A program made the position numbers and the translations under genes. From the NCBI GenBank assembly GCA_016271365.2, contig CM057454.1, forward strand, positions 694,725,501 through 694,789,500: a stretch of 64,000 bases of DNA. Direction: 5' to 3'. Below, piece after piece: positions 23,941 through 34,075 of the stretch (positions are counted from its first letter, which is position 1; each line of letters opens with the position of its first letter). This stretch comes from Neoceratodus forsteri. Lineage: Eukaryota > Chordata > Ceratodontiformes > Ceratodontidae. The notes below the pieces were generated by a model. That model made no database searches. It worked only from the letters and a program-made list of their open reading frames with translations, and was not told where the DNA came from.

Positions 23941-24418
23941 TCAGTTCTGTGCTTGTGCAGTGCTTACATACAGTGCTTCTGTGCTTGTGCCGATTATTTT
24001 TAGACTAGTGCCCTTCTGCCTGGCTAGCCCTAATGCCTTGCATGTCAAAGCCTATTAATTATATTACTTTATTATTAAGCTTAAACCTTTCCTGACTTGA
24101 CTGCCTGTAGCTAATAGTGATCATCCTTCCCCCCTCCAAAATGCACTGGCACTGCACTTGCCTTGCCCACCCTCACAGATGACTCAGAACTCCCTCCAGT
24201 CCAGTCGCAGCCTATCAGCCATGGTCTGGAAGTTGGCCCCGCCCGCTTTCATATATTCCAAAAAGAGCAAGAGAGTTGAGAGACAGGGCATGGGTGGAAT
24301 GGGCTCCCAGTCAGTCACTGCTCCTGCCTGGTGTGGGGCTACCGTGCCACTGCCGCCTGGATTAATTTGTGCAAGTCTGCAGGGGACTCAGGGAGGTGGG
24401 ATACAGGCCTGACTTTCC

Positions 24419-25290
24419 ACTGACTACCCTTTTTAATAAATCATGGGAGGATGGTGTGGTACCTGAGGACTGGAGGAGGGTGGATATGATTCCCCTTCAC
24501 AAAAGTGTGCGCAAGACAGAGGCAGAAAACTACAGACCTGTCGGTTTGACCTCAGTGGTAGGGGAAAATGATGGAATCACTGCTGAAGGAAAGAATTGTT
24601 GAGTACCTAGAGGTCAGTGGGGCACAGGACTCAAGGCAGCATGGATTCACAGCAGGAAGATCATGTCAGACAAATCTAATTGATTTCTTTGACTGGGTGA
24701 CCAAAGTAGTAGATCAGGGAGGGGCTGTGGACATTGCCTACCTAGACTTTTAGCAAGGCATTTCACAGTCCCACACAAAAGATAAATAAACAAAGTAGCC
24801 AGCGTGGGAGTGTGTCCCAGGGTGGCAGCCTGGGTAAAACACTGGCTGGACAACAGGACACAGCGGGTAATAGTAAATGGAGTCCGCAGTGAAGAAAGGA
24901 GTGTTACTAGTTGGGTACCGCAGGGTTCAGTACTGGGGCCAGTCCTTTTTAATGTCTTTATAAGTGACGTTACAGAAGGCCTAGAAGGGAAAGTATGTCT
25001 TTTTGCAGATGACACTAAGATCTGCAACAGGGTTGAAATGCACGGTGGGGTGGAAAGGATGAAAAGTGACTTGGCAAGATTGGAGGAATGGTCAAATGTA
25101 TGGCAACTTAGATTCAGCTCAAAGAAGTGCAAAGGATTGCATATGGGAAACAAAAACCCAAGGGAAGAGCACACAGTGGAGGGGTGAGATACTGACAACA
25201 ACAAAAAATGGAAAGGGACCTGGGAGTAGTCATATCAGGTGACCTAAAGGTGGGCCAGGAATGGAAGAGGGCAGAAAGGAGGGCTGTGGA
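24419..25290 (+). pseudogene. CR1 LINE fragment (reverse transcriptase)
   Basis: A CR1 RT remnant truncated at both ends. It reads LFNKSWEDGVVPEDWRRVDM (~24,427), YRPVGLTSVVG (~24,531), DFFDWVTKVVDQGGAVDIAY (~24,681), VPQGSVLGPVLFNVFISDV (~24,920) and the catalytic box VCLFADDTKICNR (~24,993). The block LRFSSKKCKGLHMGN follows. Frame changes near 24,560 and 24,750 and the loss of the endonuclease and 3' end make it inert. Closely related to the CR1 at 54.5-59.07 kb. Confidence 0.88.
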
Positions 25291-26700
25291 ATACTGAGTT
25301 ACTCATCCACTGATGGTCTGATGTCTAGGCTGCAATAGCAGCAAAACATCTGAGTCTGACTTTAAATGTCCCTGTGCACAATTCCCAGGTGCAGAGAAAA
25401 ATCTCTGCAGCTGTGAAAAAAAAAATGTTGCTATTTCATTATTATTTTATGTGCATAGGTGCCTAGCATTTTCCTTTTTTCCCTACAACTGTGGAAAAAA
25501 TGCTTAATGCTACATAGATAATAACAGTCGTCATAGCATTTTGCTGCAGCAGCTGCCTGTGAAATACAAATTTATGCACAAGCAAGCTTAGCTACCAAGA
25601 AGAGAAACTAAAGATCATCTCCATGATGATGTGACTACTGGAGTGGATGGATGATGGAGCTGCAGATTGAGACGGCCACTGCCGGGCATTCACACAGCCT
25701 CCGCGCGCTAGCTTGCCCTCCACCTCCATCCTAGACTCCGACCTCCATGACCATGTGTCTGAATGGTCTGATGGCTAAGTCTTCTTGACTCACTCAGTCA
25801 GATGAGCGGGCCATCGCCTTGGGCGGCCACCCATCAGCTCTCACTCTCTCTTACTGACTCCTGACTCTCATCAGCAGTGCAGACTGCACATAGGCTAACT
25901 AAGCAGCTGAGTAGCCGGCAGCAGCAGCTGCAGCAAGGGATTCCCCCCAAGTCCATTCTCAACCCATGGTCACACAAAAAACACACACTCGCTCGATGCT
26001 CGCTTGCACACCGACTGATTTGTCAGCTTTCACAGTTCACACCAGACCAAAAGACAAAACCACAAACAACAACTTTTAAGTTGAGGGACACCCTTGCCTG
26101 ACCCCGTAAGCCTCTGTTGTGGACATCGGTTCAGGAGTCAGAAGGAACCTACACTACTACTACCCCCCCCCCGAATGAATATAAGGAGCAAGCAGAAGCA
26201 GGCAAGCAGCTGCAAAGTGACTGAGGATAGAGTATGTGAGGAATTAGGATTGGAACTTGACTTAAGTTGAATGTATGGGTGCATTTTATTTTTGCTTGCC
26301 TTTGTTTTGCCTAAAAAACGTTACTGTACTGTCTCCGTGGGCTCCGTACCCAGAGCCCCACTCAGCTCTAGTCTGCCTGTGCTCAGCTCTCTGTCTCCTC
26401 TCTCTTTACTTTTTTATTAAATTATCACCACTCGCTCACTCGCTCGGTCTGTGTTCATTTTTTCTCTGAGTCTCTCTCTCAACGTCTTGAACCGCCTGTC
26501 TCTTCTCTAAACCCACTCCCAGTCTCCCGCGCCCTTACTTTATATACTGTCTGTTTGGAGTCCCACATGATTTTTTCTACAGAGACAGAGCGGACCATGT
26601 GACCCAACCCACAGGGATGCACCCCTGCTGGCAGAAATTAGTAATTCCATCCTGATGAAAAATGTGTTCCTTTTACATTCACAGCCAGCAGTCGCAGCAC
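25291..26700. other. No recognisable gene (hAT 5' region)
   Basis: About 1.4 kb between the CR1 fragment and the hAT right terminus. It contains a C9 run (~26,163) and low-complexity CT tracts (26,380-26,500). I see no protein domain, RNA gene or promoter that I can defend, although the hAT promoter would be expected somewhere between 17.5 and 26.8 kb. Confidence 0.4.
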
Positions 26701-26800
26701 AGATTTGTCTAAACTTTTTTTTTTTATTACTGCGATGCACCCCTCGGAGGCATGCACCCGGGGCAGGCACCCCACCTGCCCCACCCTTCCTACGGTACTG

Positions 26801-27190
26801 GGAAAATATATTTATTAATTACTATTGGCACAGTCCATCCATCTACAGTTCAATTGTCATGTCCAATCACATACATTTATCATAACATAATTTAGTCTTT
26901 CACATTCTTCTCCTTCTGGCCTCATCTTCCTCCTGGTTGTTATCTTCCTTTCATTCTTCCAGGTCTGGACACTGAATCCAGCCCCCTTTTCCAATACCAG
27001 AACCAGGCTAGTTCTCTGTTGAACCCAGGCCTCCCCTTCCAGGCTCAGACACTCTGTATTCAGCACCCAGACCTATTCCCCTTCCCCCTTTTAATCCATA
27101 CCTGAGCTCCTTGCCCCAGCCCATGGTCCTATCCCCTCCACCCACCTCTAGTACCCCTCCCCCTTTTATTTCTTCTCCCCTTTTATCTCT
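26801..27190 (-). repeat. Ngaro repeat B2 (inner part)
   Basis: TATTTATTAATTACTATTGG, CATCCATCTACAGTTCAATT and on through CCAGGTCTGGACAC... CACCCAGACCTATTCCCC match B1 at 27,728-28,090. Its outer ~60 bases are displaced to 13,510-13,573 by the hAT insertion. Confidence 0.85.
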
Positions 27191-27387
27191 TCTCCTCCAC
27201 TAGCACCCTTCTCATGTGCTCCTTGTTATACCTTCATCCTTGAGCACACTGTGCCCCCCCAGCAGGGCTCCACCTAGCCCCTCTGCCCTTAGCTGCTTCT
27301 TCACAGCTCCATATGTATGCCAGCTCCAAACCATGTGCCAAAACCTGTCCCATCATTGCCCCCTCCATACAGGGTGGGTGGGTGGGA

Positions 27388-27653
27388 AAATCCCAGCAAA
27401 AATGGCTAGCTGCCTGTGAGCTGCCCTTAAAATAACTCATTAGGACCCCAATCAGGACCCCTGTTGGCCCTTCCCCTTGGCCAATCCCCCAGGCCCCTGG
27501 GCTCCTTGTCATATGATGCCCACCCTTGGCCTGCTCCTACCTTGAGATGTCACTGGATCCTTCCCCCCACCCAAGTCCCAGGCTTCTTACCTTGATTTCT
27601 GGAAGTGGCCTGGGACAACCTAGCTAACCCTTTAATTGGCAAGCTTAATTGTC
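27388..27653 (-). repeat. Ngaro repeat A2
   Basis: TCCCAGCAAA...GCTAACTGCC-like start, then CATTAGGACCCCA, TCCCAGGCCCCTGG, GACTCCTTGTCAT-like and CCTTTAATTGGCAAGCTTAA; colinear with A1 at 42,358-42,622. Confidence 0.85.
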
Positions 27654-28090
27654 CCTTGAACCTCCCCCCCCCAGAAATGAACCACAAACACACCATTTTG
27701 AAATGTTTGGATGCTCATTGGCAAACATATTTATTAATTACTATTGGTACAATCCATCCATCTACAGTTCAATTGTCATGTCCAATCACATACATTTATC
27801 ATAACATAATTTAGTCTTCCATATTCTTCTCCCTCTGGCCTCATCTTCCTACTGGTTATTGTCTTCCTTCCATTCTTCTGGGTCTTGACACTGAATCCAA
27901 CCACCTCCTCCATCACCAGAACCAGGCTAGTTCCCCTGTTGAACCCAGGCTTCCCCTTCCAGGCCTGGATAATCTGTATTTGGCACCCAGACCTATTCCC
28001 CCTCCCCCTTTTATCCACACCTGGGATCCTTGCCCCAGCCCATGGTCCTACCCTTTCCCCCCAACTCTAGCCCCCTCTTTATTTCTTACA
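27654..28090 (-). repeat. Ngaro repeat B1
   Basis: Contains the complete B unit, including the end next to A2 (CAGAAATGAACCACAAACAC at 27,672). The intact octamer GGCAAACA (27,720-27,727) is the empty-site reference for the hAT insertion in B2. Confidence 0.85.
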
Positions 28091-28289
28091 CTGCTCTGCC
28101 CTGCCTCCTGCTTGTGCTTGGATGGTGGGGCTCCCCCCTTGTGGGTTAAAACCTCAGACCTCTTTGGGCTACCCTCCCCACTAGCTCACTAATCAGCCGT
28201 AGCAATTGACGCATCCCGAACTCAGTCAGTACACCCTGTCTGATCTGTAGATTGCCGCCTGCTCATACGTTATGTCCCTGTGCTGGATG

Positions 28290-28720
28290 TGTAACCCCCA
28301 TCTGTATGACCACTCTTGCCTCCTTCTGTTGAGCCACTTCCTGACCTTTTCTATAAGCTTGACATCCTTGGCTCCCCCTCCATACCCTCCTGGATGTGAT
28401 CTCGGACCAGCTGATGGTCACGCCCGGCCACAATCCTTGAATGGCTTCAAAAATCCTCCAACAGTTTTTGCCCTAACTGCCCCCATGGTATCCCTCCCAG
28501 GTCATTGCCACCTAAATGCACTAGTATGTATTCTGGCCTGCCCCATTGTCCCTTCACTTCCTGCAGGAGAGGCAACAGCTGGGGCCATTTCATACCCCTG
28601 ATGACTTTCCATTGTACTCTGGTGCAATTTGACTCTGCGTGCAGTTAGGTCCCTCTGCCTGTGGTGGCTGCAACCCATTCTGCCCAGTACAGAAATGAAT
28701 GCACCATAATCCACACCTTC
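28290..28720 (-). pseudogene. Ngaro SGNH/GDSL-type hydrolase remnant
   Basis: SGNH hydrolases are serine esterases; their role in these retrotransposons is unknown. Read on the minus strand, block I is degraded to VWIMVHSFLYWAEW (~28,719; expected Gly before His-Ser is Met-Val). After a stretch ending GMKWPQLLPLLQEVKG, block III reads ILVHLGGNDLG (~28,530-28,498) with the catalytic-type GGND preserved. A later conserved block reads LWPGVTISWSEITSRRVWRG (~28,435-28,376). Frame changes occur at ~28,600 and ~28,450. The final Asp-x-x-His block is not clear. It follows the recombinase gene directly. A second, unrelated SGNH domain occurs in the CR1 ORF1 at 55.5-56.0 kb. Confidence 0.75.
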
Positions 28721-28744
28721 CATCTGGTACTTGAAAGAGGGCAG

Positions 28745-29156
28745 GGCAAATTCACCCAGCTCTTCCCCTATAAAAGCTAGCGCCTTCCTCATTACTGCCC
28801 CACCTGGAATGCCATGACTGGCATTCCATCCCCATGCCAGAACATCACCCCTCCGGTGCTGCCCCTGTGTTTCTCATACTCCTCCCATGCAGCTACTGCA
28901 CAACTCAGTGCCCTGGGCTTCCAGTGCAGGGTCACTGTGGTCCTCCACCCATCCTGGTCCATTTTTGACCTGGCCAACCTGATGGAGATGGTGTCCCCCT
29001 CTACCTGTACCCTTTCATGTCATAATGAGAATTTGGGTTCCCCTTTTCAGGGGGCCACCACTTCCCCCACCCTAAATGCCCCATCTGACATTACCATGAA
29101 GACTGCCCTGAAAAGGCGGGCCTCCTTGGCCAAGCTGCACATGCTCTGTGTGGCCC
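28745..29156 (-). pseudogene. Ngaro tyrosine recombinase, C-terminal part
   Basis: Tyrosine recombinases join the circular cDNA to the target by a strand-exchange reaction through a Tyr nucleophile. Immediately downstream of the Gmr1-like insertion the minus strand reads SLAKEARLFRAVFMVMSDGA then FRVGEVVAP (~29,140-29,050), the box holding the first catalytic Arg. After a frame change come RSKMDQDGWRTTVTLH and the GVMFWHGDGMP block (~28,970-28,810). Next is KALAFIGEELGEFALPSF (~28,788). Beyond that I cannot find the HxxR or the nucleophile Tyr: the sequence passes into the SGNH domain, so this end appears deleted or badly decayed. The N-terminal part is at 36,703-37,018. Confidence 0.75.
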
Positions 29157-30620
29157 TGTGAAGTGTGGGATACCAAGGAGGACGGTTGCTCAACTTTGTT
29201 GTAGGTTTCAAAAAAAATATTTTTATTGACAGAGTTAAGCCGGACACTTGAACTGGTCAGCGAAAGAAAAAAAATAAAAGCAAAATGCATTACATACAAA
29301 AAAAAATTAACAACACTAGAATAGCTAGTGTAGTTCTTTCTTAGAGGTCAGCATGAATCTGAACCTCACAAATCATCTGATCTCTTTAAGGCTAGGCTCA
29401 CTGAATATATACATGCTAAAGATCATGTGACGGTCAAACTCCTCCCCTATACTTTTACAACAAACAATTTTACTTTTTAACAGTTATTTTATAACTTTTT
29501 ATACAACATTATAACTTCTCATACATAAAATAATCTTTGCATCCTTGTTATTTCATCTTTTAAGGAACCTAGAATAAAATAATAATTTCTTTAGTTCATG
29601 GAAGCACCTCCCTGACATGACCCTATAAATATCTTTAGAGAATGGCCGGCCAGCTCCTAAGAAAGGGCTGCAGGCAAAGCGGAACTACTGCGTCGGTAAG
29701 GCTGAAGTACCACTTCTTTATTTCGTTGTGACTCCACCACAAAAGTTTATTATTTCCACAGTAGACTAAATCGGAAGTTTTCCAGAGTCCTAGCATACCT
29801 CTAATTTAGAAGGTCTTAGTTATAATGTTTCACAGGTGAAATGACTTCATGACCGTGCGTACCTTCGAGGAGGCATAAGGGGAAATACAAGCGCTGCGTC
29901 GTGAACATATTACATTTTACAGGATTCAGCAGCAGACTAATTACACTGACCACACAAATATATCAGCTGTTGGTGGGGTTTTGTTTTCTTCAGCCGAGTG
30001 ACCATAAATTAATTGAGAACGCAGTAGTACTTTTTTATAATATTCCCCAAGTTTTGCAAACAGGCAAAACAAACTCCGGTGACTGCTTAAAGTATCAGAG
30101 CGTTCCTAGCTTGAGGAGGACTTTTGCAAAATATGAATTTCTTTCCTTTAGCTGGACAAACAACAGTGCACTGGTTGCCTTGAATAGAAATCCAGACCAT
30201 TCGGGTTTCACACAAAAAAAAAAAAATTACAATTCCGTTGCGGTTTCACAGACCCGATATTCTTATCAAATCAGATGTCTTTTTATTTATTCTTTTATCA
30301 TTTTTAAATCAAATTGTGTTCAAGATTAAGTTTTGAATATCCTTGGGGAACAAACCAAAACAAAAAACATATCAGAGCAACACCAGAAGAAACGAGAGCA
30401 ACACAAACAGAAACGATAATTATTTCTGCAGGTGGCCAGCCTGAGAATATTATCATATACTTGCAAGATTGAGAATAGAGTGAGCGCTGTTGCAACAGAC
30501 TGATACCATTAGTGAGAATAGGACAGAGCAGAGTATCCCAGAAAGGAGAGAGAAAAAAAAAAAAATTTTATTGTGGACTCTGACATTTTTTTTTTCTTTT
30601 TAGTAGGTTTGTCTTTTACA
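29157..30620 (-). repeat. 3' LTR of the Gmr1-like element
   Basis: On the plus strand it begins TGTGAAGTGTGGGATACC and ends TTTGTCTTTTACA. It is colinear with 35,190-36,697, with many small insertions and deletions (1,464 versus 1,508 bp), especially in homopolymers. It is adjacent to the polypurine tract, which identifies it as the 3' LTR. Confidence 0.93.
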
Positions 30621-30633
30621 TTCCTCCCCCTTT
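30621..30633 (-). promoter_or_regulatory. Polypurine tract (plus-strand primer site)
   Basis: On the minus strand AAAGGGGGAGGAA directly precedes the TGTAAAAGAC start of the 3' LTR, as expected for second-strand DNA priming. Confidence 0.85.
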
Positions 30634-30817
30634 AAGAGGAAACCAAACTTTCATAATTTTGCTTACAATTGGTTTCCTAAAACTCAAAAAAAAAAAATAA
30701 TTCCAGATTTCCATAGTAATGGAAATGGAGCTTCAGTCCACCCTCTCCCAAAGCTCCACTCCGGAGTCCCAAAACAAACGTAATTTTTCTTTTACCATTC
30801 CGAGTTAATGCGGAATA

Positions 30818-31330
30818 TTACACATTCTTTTCGTTTACTCCGGAGTCTGGTTCAGTACTTATTTCAGCCCCATAACGGGATAAATAGTCAGCATTAGCGT
30901 GCATTTTGCCCGATCTATGTTGGATGTCAAATTTATATGGTTGAAGGGCTAAATACCACCGCATAATGCGAGGGTTTTTGTCCTTCATCGTATTTATCCA
31001 ACACAGTGGGTTATGGTCTGTCAAGATTAAGAATGGCCTGCCCCACAAATAAAATTTTAAAGCATTTATTGCCCAATGAATGGCTAGGCATTCTTTCTCA
31101 ACCGTTGAATATTTAGTTTCTCTGAGATGCAACTTCCTACTAATAAATATAACTGGGTGTTCTTCTTCCCCATACATTTGTGATAGGACAGCCCCAATCC
31201 CATTATTAGATACATCTGTATTTACTAAAAATGGCTTTTGGAAATTAGGACTGTAAAGTATTGGATATGAACAAAGTTTAGCCTTAATACTACTGAAAGC
31301 TTTTTCACATTGTTCATTCCAGTAAACCTT
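30818..31330 (-). pseudogene. RNase H domain of Gmr1-like pol
   Basis: RNase H removes the RNA strand during reverse transcription. Minus-strand motifs: VNTDVSNNGIGAVLSQ (first Asp, ~31,225), then IFISRKLHLRETKYSTVEKE (Glu, ~31,150-31,090), WAINALKFYLWGRPFLILTD (~31,060; TDHNPLCW) and RSGKMHANADYLSRYG (~30,920). It ends at a stop at 30,818, which also ends pol; nothing resembling an integrase follows. The frame is lost relative to RT at an A-rich run near 31,340. Confidence 0.9.
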
Positions 31331-31337
31331 TTCGGGC

Positions 31338-32170
31338 CTATTTTTTTTTTGTCAATTCAATTAATGGACTAGCAATTTCCACAAAGTTAGCTATAAAGCG
31401 TCTATAGTAACTAGCTAATCCTAAGAATGACCGGACTTGTTTTTGTTTGGGGCTGAGGACATTTAGCAATTGCCTCAATTTTGTCTTTTCAGGTTTCACT
31501 TCACCTTGTCCTATTATAAAGCCTAAATATCTGGTTTCCTGCATACCTATTGAACATTTTCCTGGGTTTATTGTTAGTCCTGCATTTGCTATTTCTGTCA
31601 AGACATCTTGCAAATGTTTTACATGATCTTCCCAGGTTGTACTAAAAATAATTACATCATCTAGATATGCAGCGCTATACACTGTATGTGGCTGTAATAA
31701 TCTATCCATACATCTCTGAAATGTCGCTGGGGCTCCATGTAACCCAAATGGCATCTTAGTAAATTGAAATAATCCAGCTGGAGTACTAAATGCTGTTTTA
31801 TCTTGGGATTCTACATCCAGGGGTATTTGCCAGTATCCCTTTGAAAGATCTAATGTACTAATATACTGAGCATTACCTAACCTGTCTATAATATCATCGA
31901 TTCTGGGCATAGGGTACCCATCGAATCTAGATATATTATTTAGCTTCCGGAAATCCAGACATACTCTTACTCCACCTTCCTTTTTGTTAATGACAACCAT
32001 AGGAAAACTCCATGAACTTTGTGATGGAATAATAACTCCCAATTCCTGCATTTTCTCAATTCCTTTATCACTTCCTCCCTTAAACTTTCGGGTATCCTAT
32101 AGGGTTTATGTCTAATAGGTGTTTTATTAGTTATTTCTGTATGATGTTCAATTCCCTTCACTACCCCAGG
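31338..32170 (-). pseudogene. Reverse transcriptase domain of Gmr1-like pol
   Basis: RT copies the element RNA into DNA. The domain starts in the frame that continues from integrase (PIRHKPYRIPESLREEVIKE, ~32,125). After a frame change near 32,050 it reads MQELGVIIPSQSSWSFPMVV, VRVCLDFRKLN (~31,960), ISTLDLSKGYWQIPL (motif A, ~31,865), FTKMPFGLHGAPATFQRCMD (~31,770) and the catalytic SAAYLDDVIIFS (~31,675). The thumb (CSIGMQETRYLGFIIGQG) and connection (SFLGLASYYRRFI) follow. One frameshift inside the domain and one at its end. Confidence 0.93.
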
Positions 32171-32339
32171 ACTTGTCATAAATGTTGTTTGGAATTGGAG
32201 TATTAAGTTTTTTATGTCTTGTTTTTGTTCATCTTTCAGTTTATCGTTAACAATTATATGCTCAATATTATCTTGTTTTTCTAAGCGATCATAAGCAAGG
32301 TCAAGTTCATTTTTATTTATGTCAGGGTATACAAATAGT

Positions 32340-33644
32340 GATGGAGTATTTCTTTCATGCCATAATTTCAATAAGTTTGCATGATATGTTTTCAATTTTT
32401 GTTTTTTGTCAGGGCATATAATTTCATAGTTCACAGGACCCACCTGTCTGTGGACACTATAAGGTCCTTGACACTTCATTAGTAGTTTATTCTCCGTACA
32501 GGGTAATAACAACAAGACCCTGTCACCAGGTTGGAAAGTTTTTGTTCCTACCCCCTGATCATAATACTGTTTCTGTGTTTGTTGGTGCTGTTTATTGCTT
32601 TGTTGGGCCAATTTAGCATATTTTGTTAATCTTTGACGCATTGTATTTATGTATTCTAATATGGAGATGGGGATTGTCTCTGCCTTATTCCTCCCCAACC
32701 CTCTTTAATAATATGTAATACACCTCTGGGTTTTCCCAAAAGAAGTTCAAAAGGGGAGAATCCCGTAGAAGCTTAGGGAACCTCACGGTAGGCAAACATT
32801 AAATATGGAAGGAATTTATCCCAATGTTTACCTTCATCAGAGACAATTTTTTTTAACATTTGCTTGAGGGTTTTGTTAAAGCGTTCTACTAGTCCATCAC
32901 ATTGGGGGTGATAGGGGGATGTAAATATAGAATGTACTCCCAGAGCCTGATAAAGTCGTTGTAAAAGTTGAGAACAGAAGTTACTACCTCTATCTGTTAA
33001 TATTTCTTTAGGTATACCCATTCTGGAGAATACTTTAATCAATTCATCTGCCACTTTCTCTGCTGTCACTGTTCGCATTGGTATTGCTTCAGGGTATTTT
33101 GAGAAATAATCACAAATGATTAAAATAAAATGATTTCCCTTGGCACTTTTAGGAAGTGGACCCACTACATCCATGGCAATCCGAGTAAATGGGTTGTCTA
33201 CTAAAGGCAATGGCTGTAGGGTACTTTGTCCTTGCTATGTATAGGTCTTACCTTCTGGCATTGTGCACACGACCGACAGTACTCTGCCACTTGGTCGTGT
33301 ATACCTGGCCAAAAGAATCTGTATAATAATTTTTTTAAAGTACGTTCTTTTCCTTGGTGACCAGCTAGAGGTATGTCATGTGCCAGTATTAGTAGTTGTT
33401 CTCTATAAGCAGTAGGTACCAGTAACTGAAAAGCAGTTTCCCCAGTTTTCATATTTACACATTTTCTATACAACAAACCATTCTCAATTACAAATTTCTG
33501 GTGAGCGTTTTGTGCACTTCCAACCTGTAAAAAATAAGGTTTTAAAGATTCATCTTGCATTTGTAATACCCTAAAGTCAGTTTGCAACTCTATATTTTTA
33601 CAGTCCACAGTATTCGTACAGTTTTTTTTTTGCTGTTGCCACAC
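32340..33644 (-). pseudogene. Integrase domain of Gmr1-like pol, upstream of RT
   Basis: Integrase inserts the cDNA into the target. The HHCC zinc-binding module is at 33,470-33,270: AGHQGKERTLKKLLYRFFWP then YCRSCAQCQKVRP. The DDE core is at 33,210-32,773: Asp in IAMDVVGPLPKS, Asp in EILTDRGSNFCSQ, Glu in GLVERFNKTLKQML, all three present. The C-terminal module reads FQPGDRVLLLLPC and MKCQGPYSVHRQVGPVNYEI (~32,480-32,430), a GPY/F-type end. An in-frame stop (~32,772) and a frame change before 32,698 disrupt it. The 243-codon frame 32,698-31,967 runs without a break from the integrase C-terminus into the RT N-terminus, so the gene order is real and not a rearrangement. Confidence 0.93.
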
Positions 33645-34075
33645 TTGTTTTTCCTGTCTTCTCTGGTGTTTTGTTTTTTTGTTTTTCCTGGAAGCTCAAA
33701 TAGGCTATCTTCAAATGGGAAGAAGCGATGTAGCTCAGTGTTTTTTTCTTGTGCCCTGGTAGTGACTGCATTTAGTTTATTAGCATTAGCAAGTAATTGG
33801 GAAAAATCAGGGTGGTCGTGTCCTAATATAACTGACACCGGTAGTTGAGGAACTACTCCAACTTCCATGATTTGAGTGTTTGATTGGACCTGTATTTCTA
33901 CTTGTTGTACTGGATACATATGAGTATCACCATGAATACAAGTTACTTCAGTTTGTGTGGTTCCAGGTACCGTAGGTATCATACAGGCTTTTACTAATGT
34001 CTGTTGGCTACCAGAATCTAAGAGTCCAATCATTTCTTTACCATTTACTGTAACTGGTATAAAGTACTGTCCTCA
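33590..34075 (-). pseudogene. Aspartic protease domain of Gmr1-like pol
   Basis: The retropepsin-type protease matures gag and pol proteins. The minus-strand frame reads EMIGLLDSGSQQTLV (~34,035) with the catalytic Asp-Ser-Gly, and later VSVILGHDHPDFSQL (~33,840), the hydrophobic ILG element that closes the active site. A lysine-rich linker follows to the integrase. A stop separates it from the gag zinc knuckle at ~34,075. Confidence 0.85.

Larger units (their letters stand above)
13574..26800 (-). mobile_element. hAT DNA transposon (ZMYM/DUF4371 type), 13.2 kb with nested insertions
   Basis: The left end begins CAGTGCCATAAGAAGG. The right end, reverse-complemented, begins CAGTACCGTAGGAAGG: 13 of 16 match and all differences are transitions. 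Further in, TTGCCCTGGGT faces CTGCCCCGGGT. The flanking octamers are GGTAGACA (13,566-13,573) and GGAAAATA (26,801-26,808). The unoccupied site in the sister repeat B1 reads GGCAAACA (27,720-27,727). Eight-base duplications and CAG-starting TIRs are hallmarks of hAT elements. The transposase remnant (14,911-17,511) lies inside on the minus strand. The size is inflated by CR1 fragments, SINEs and foldbacks. Confidence 0.75.

Noticed and set aside
23787..24058. Frames with long Cys-Val runs
   Set aside because: They translate the (GT)n microsatellite; not a protein.
28381..28792. Reading the minus-strand ORF 28,792-28,502 as one protein
   Set aside because: Its first third fits the end of the recombinase region, while the rest is an out-of-frame reading of the SGNH domain (block III is in another frame).
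33582..33848. Plus-strand 88-codon frame with a hydrophobic, signal-like start
   Set aside because: Antisense shadow of the Gmr1-like protease/integrase coding on the minus strand.
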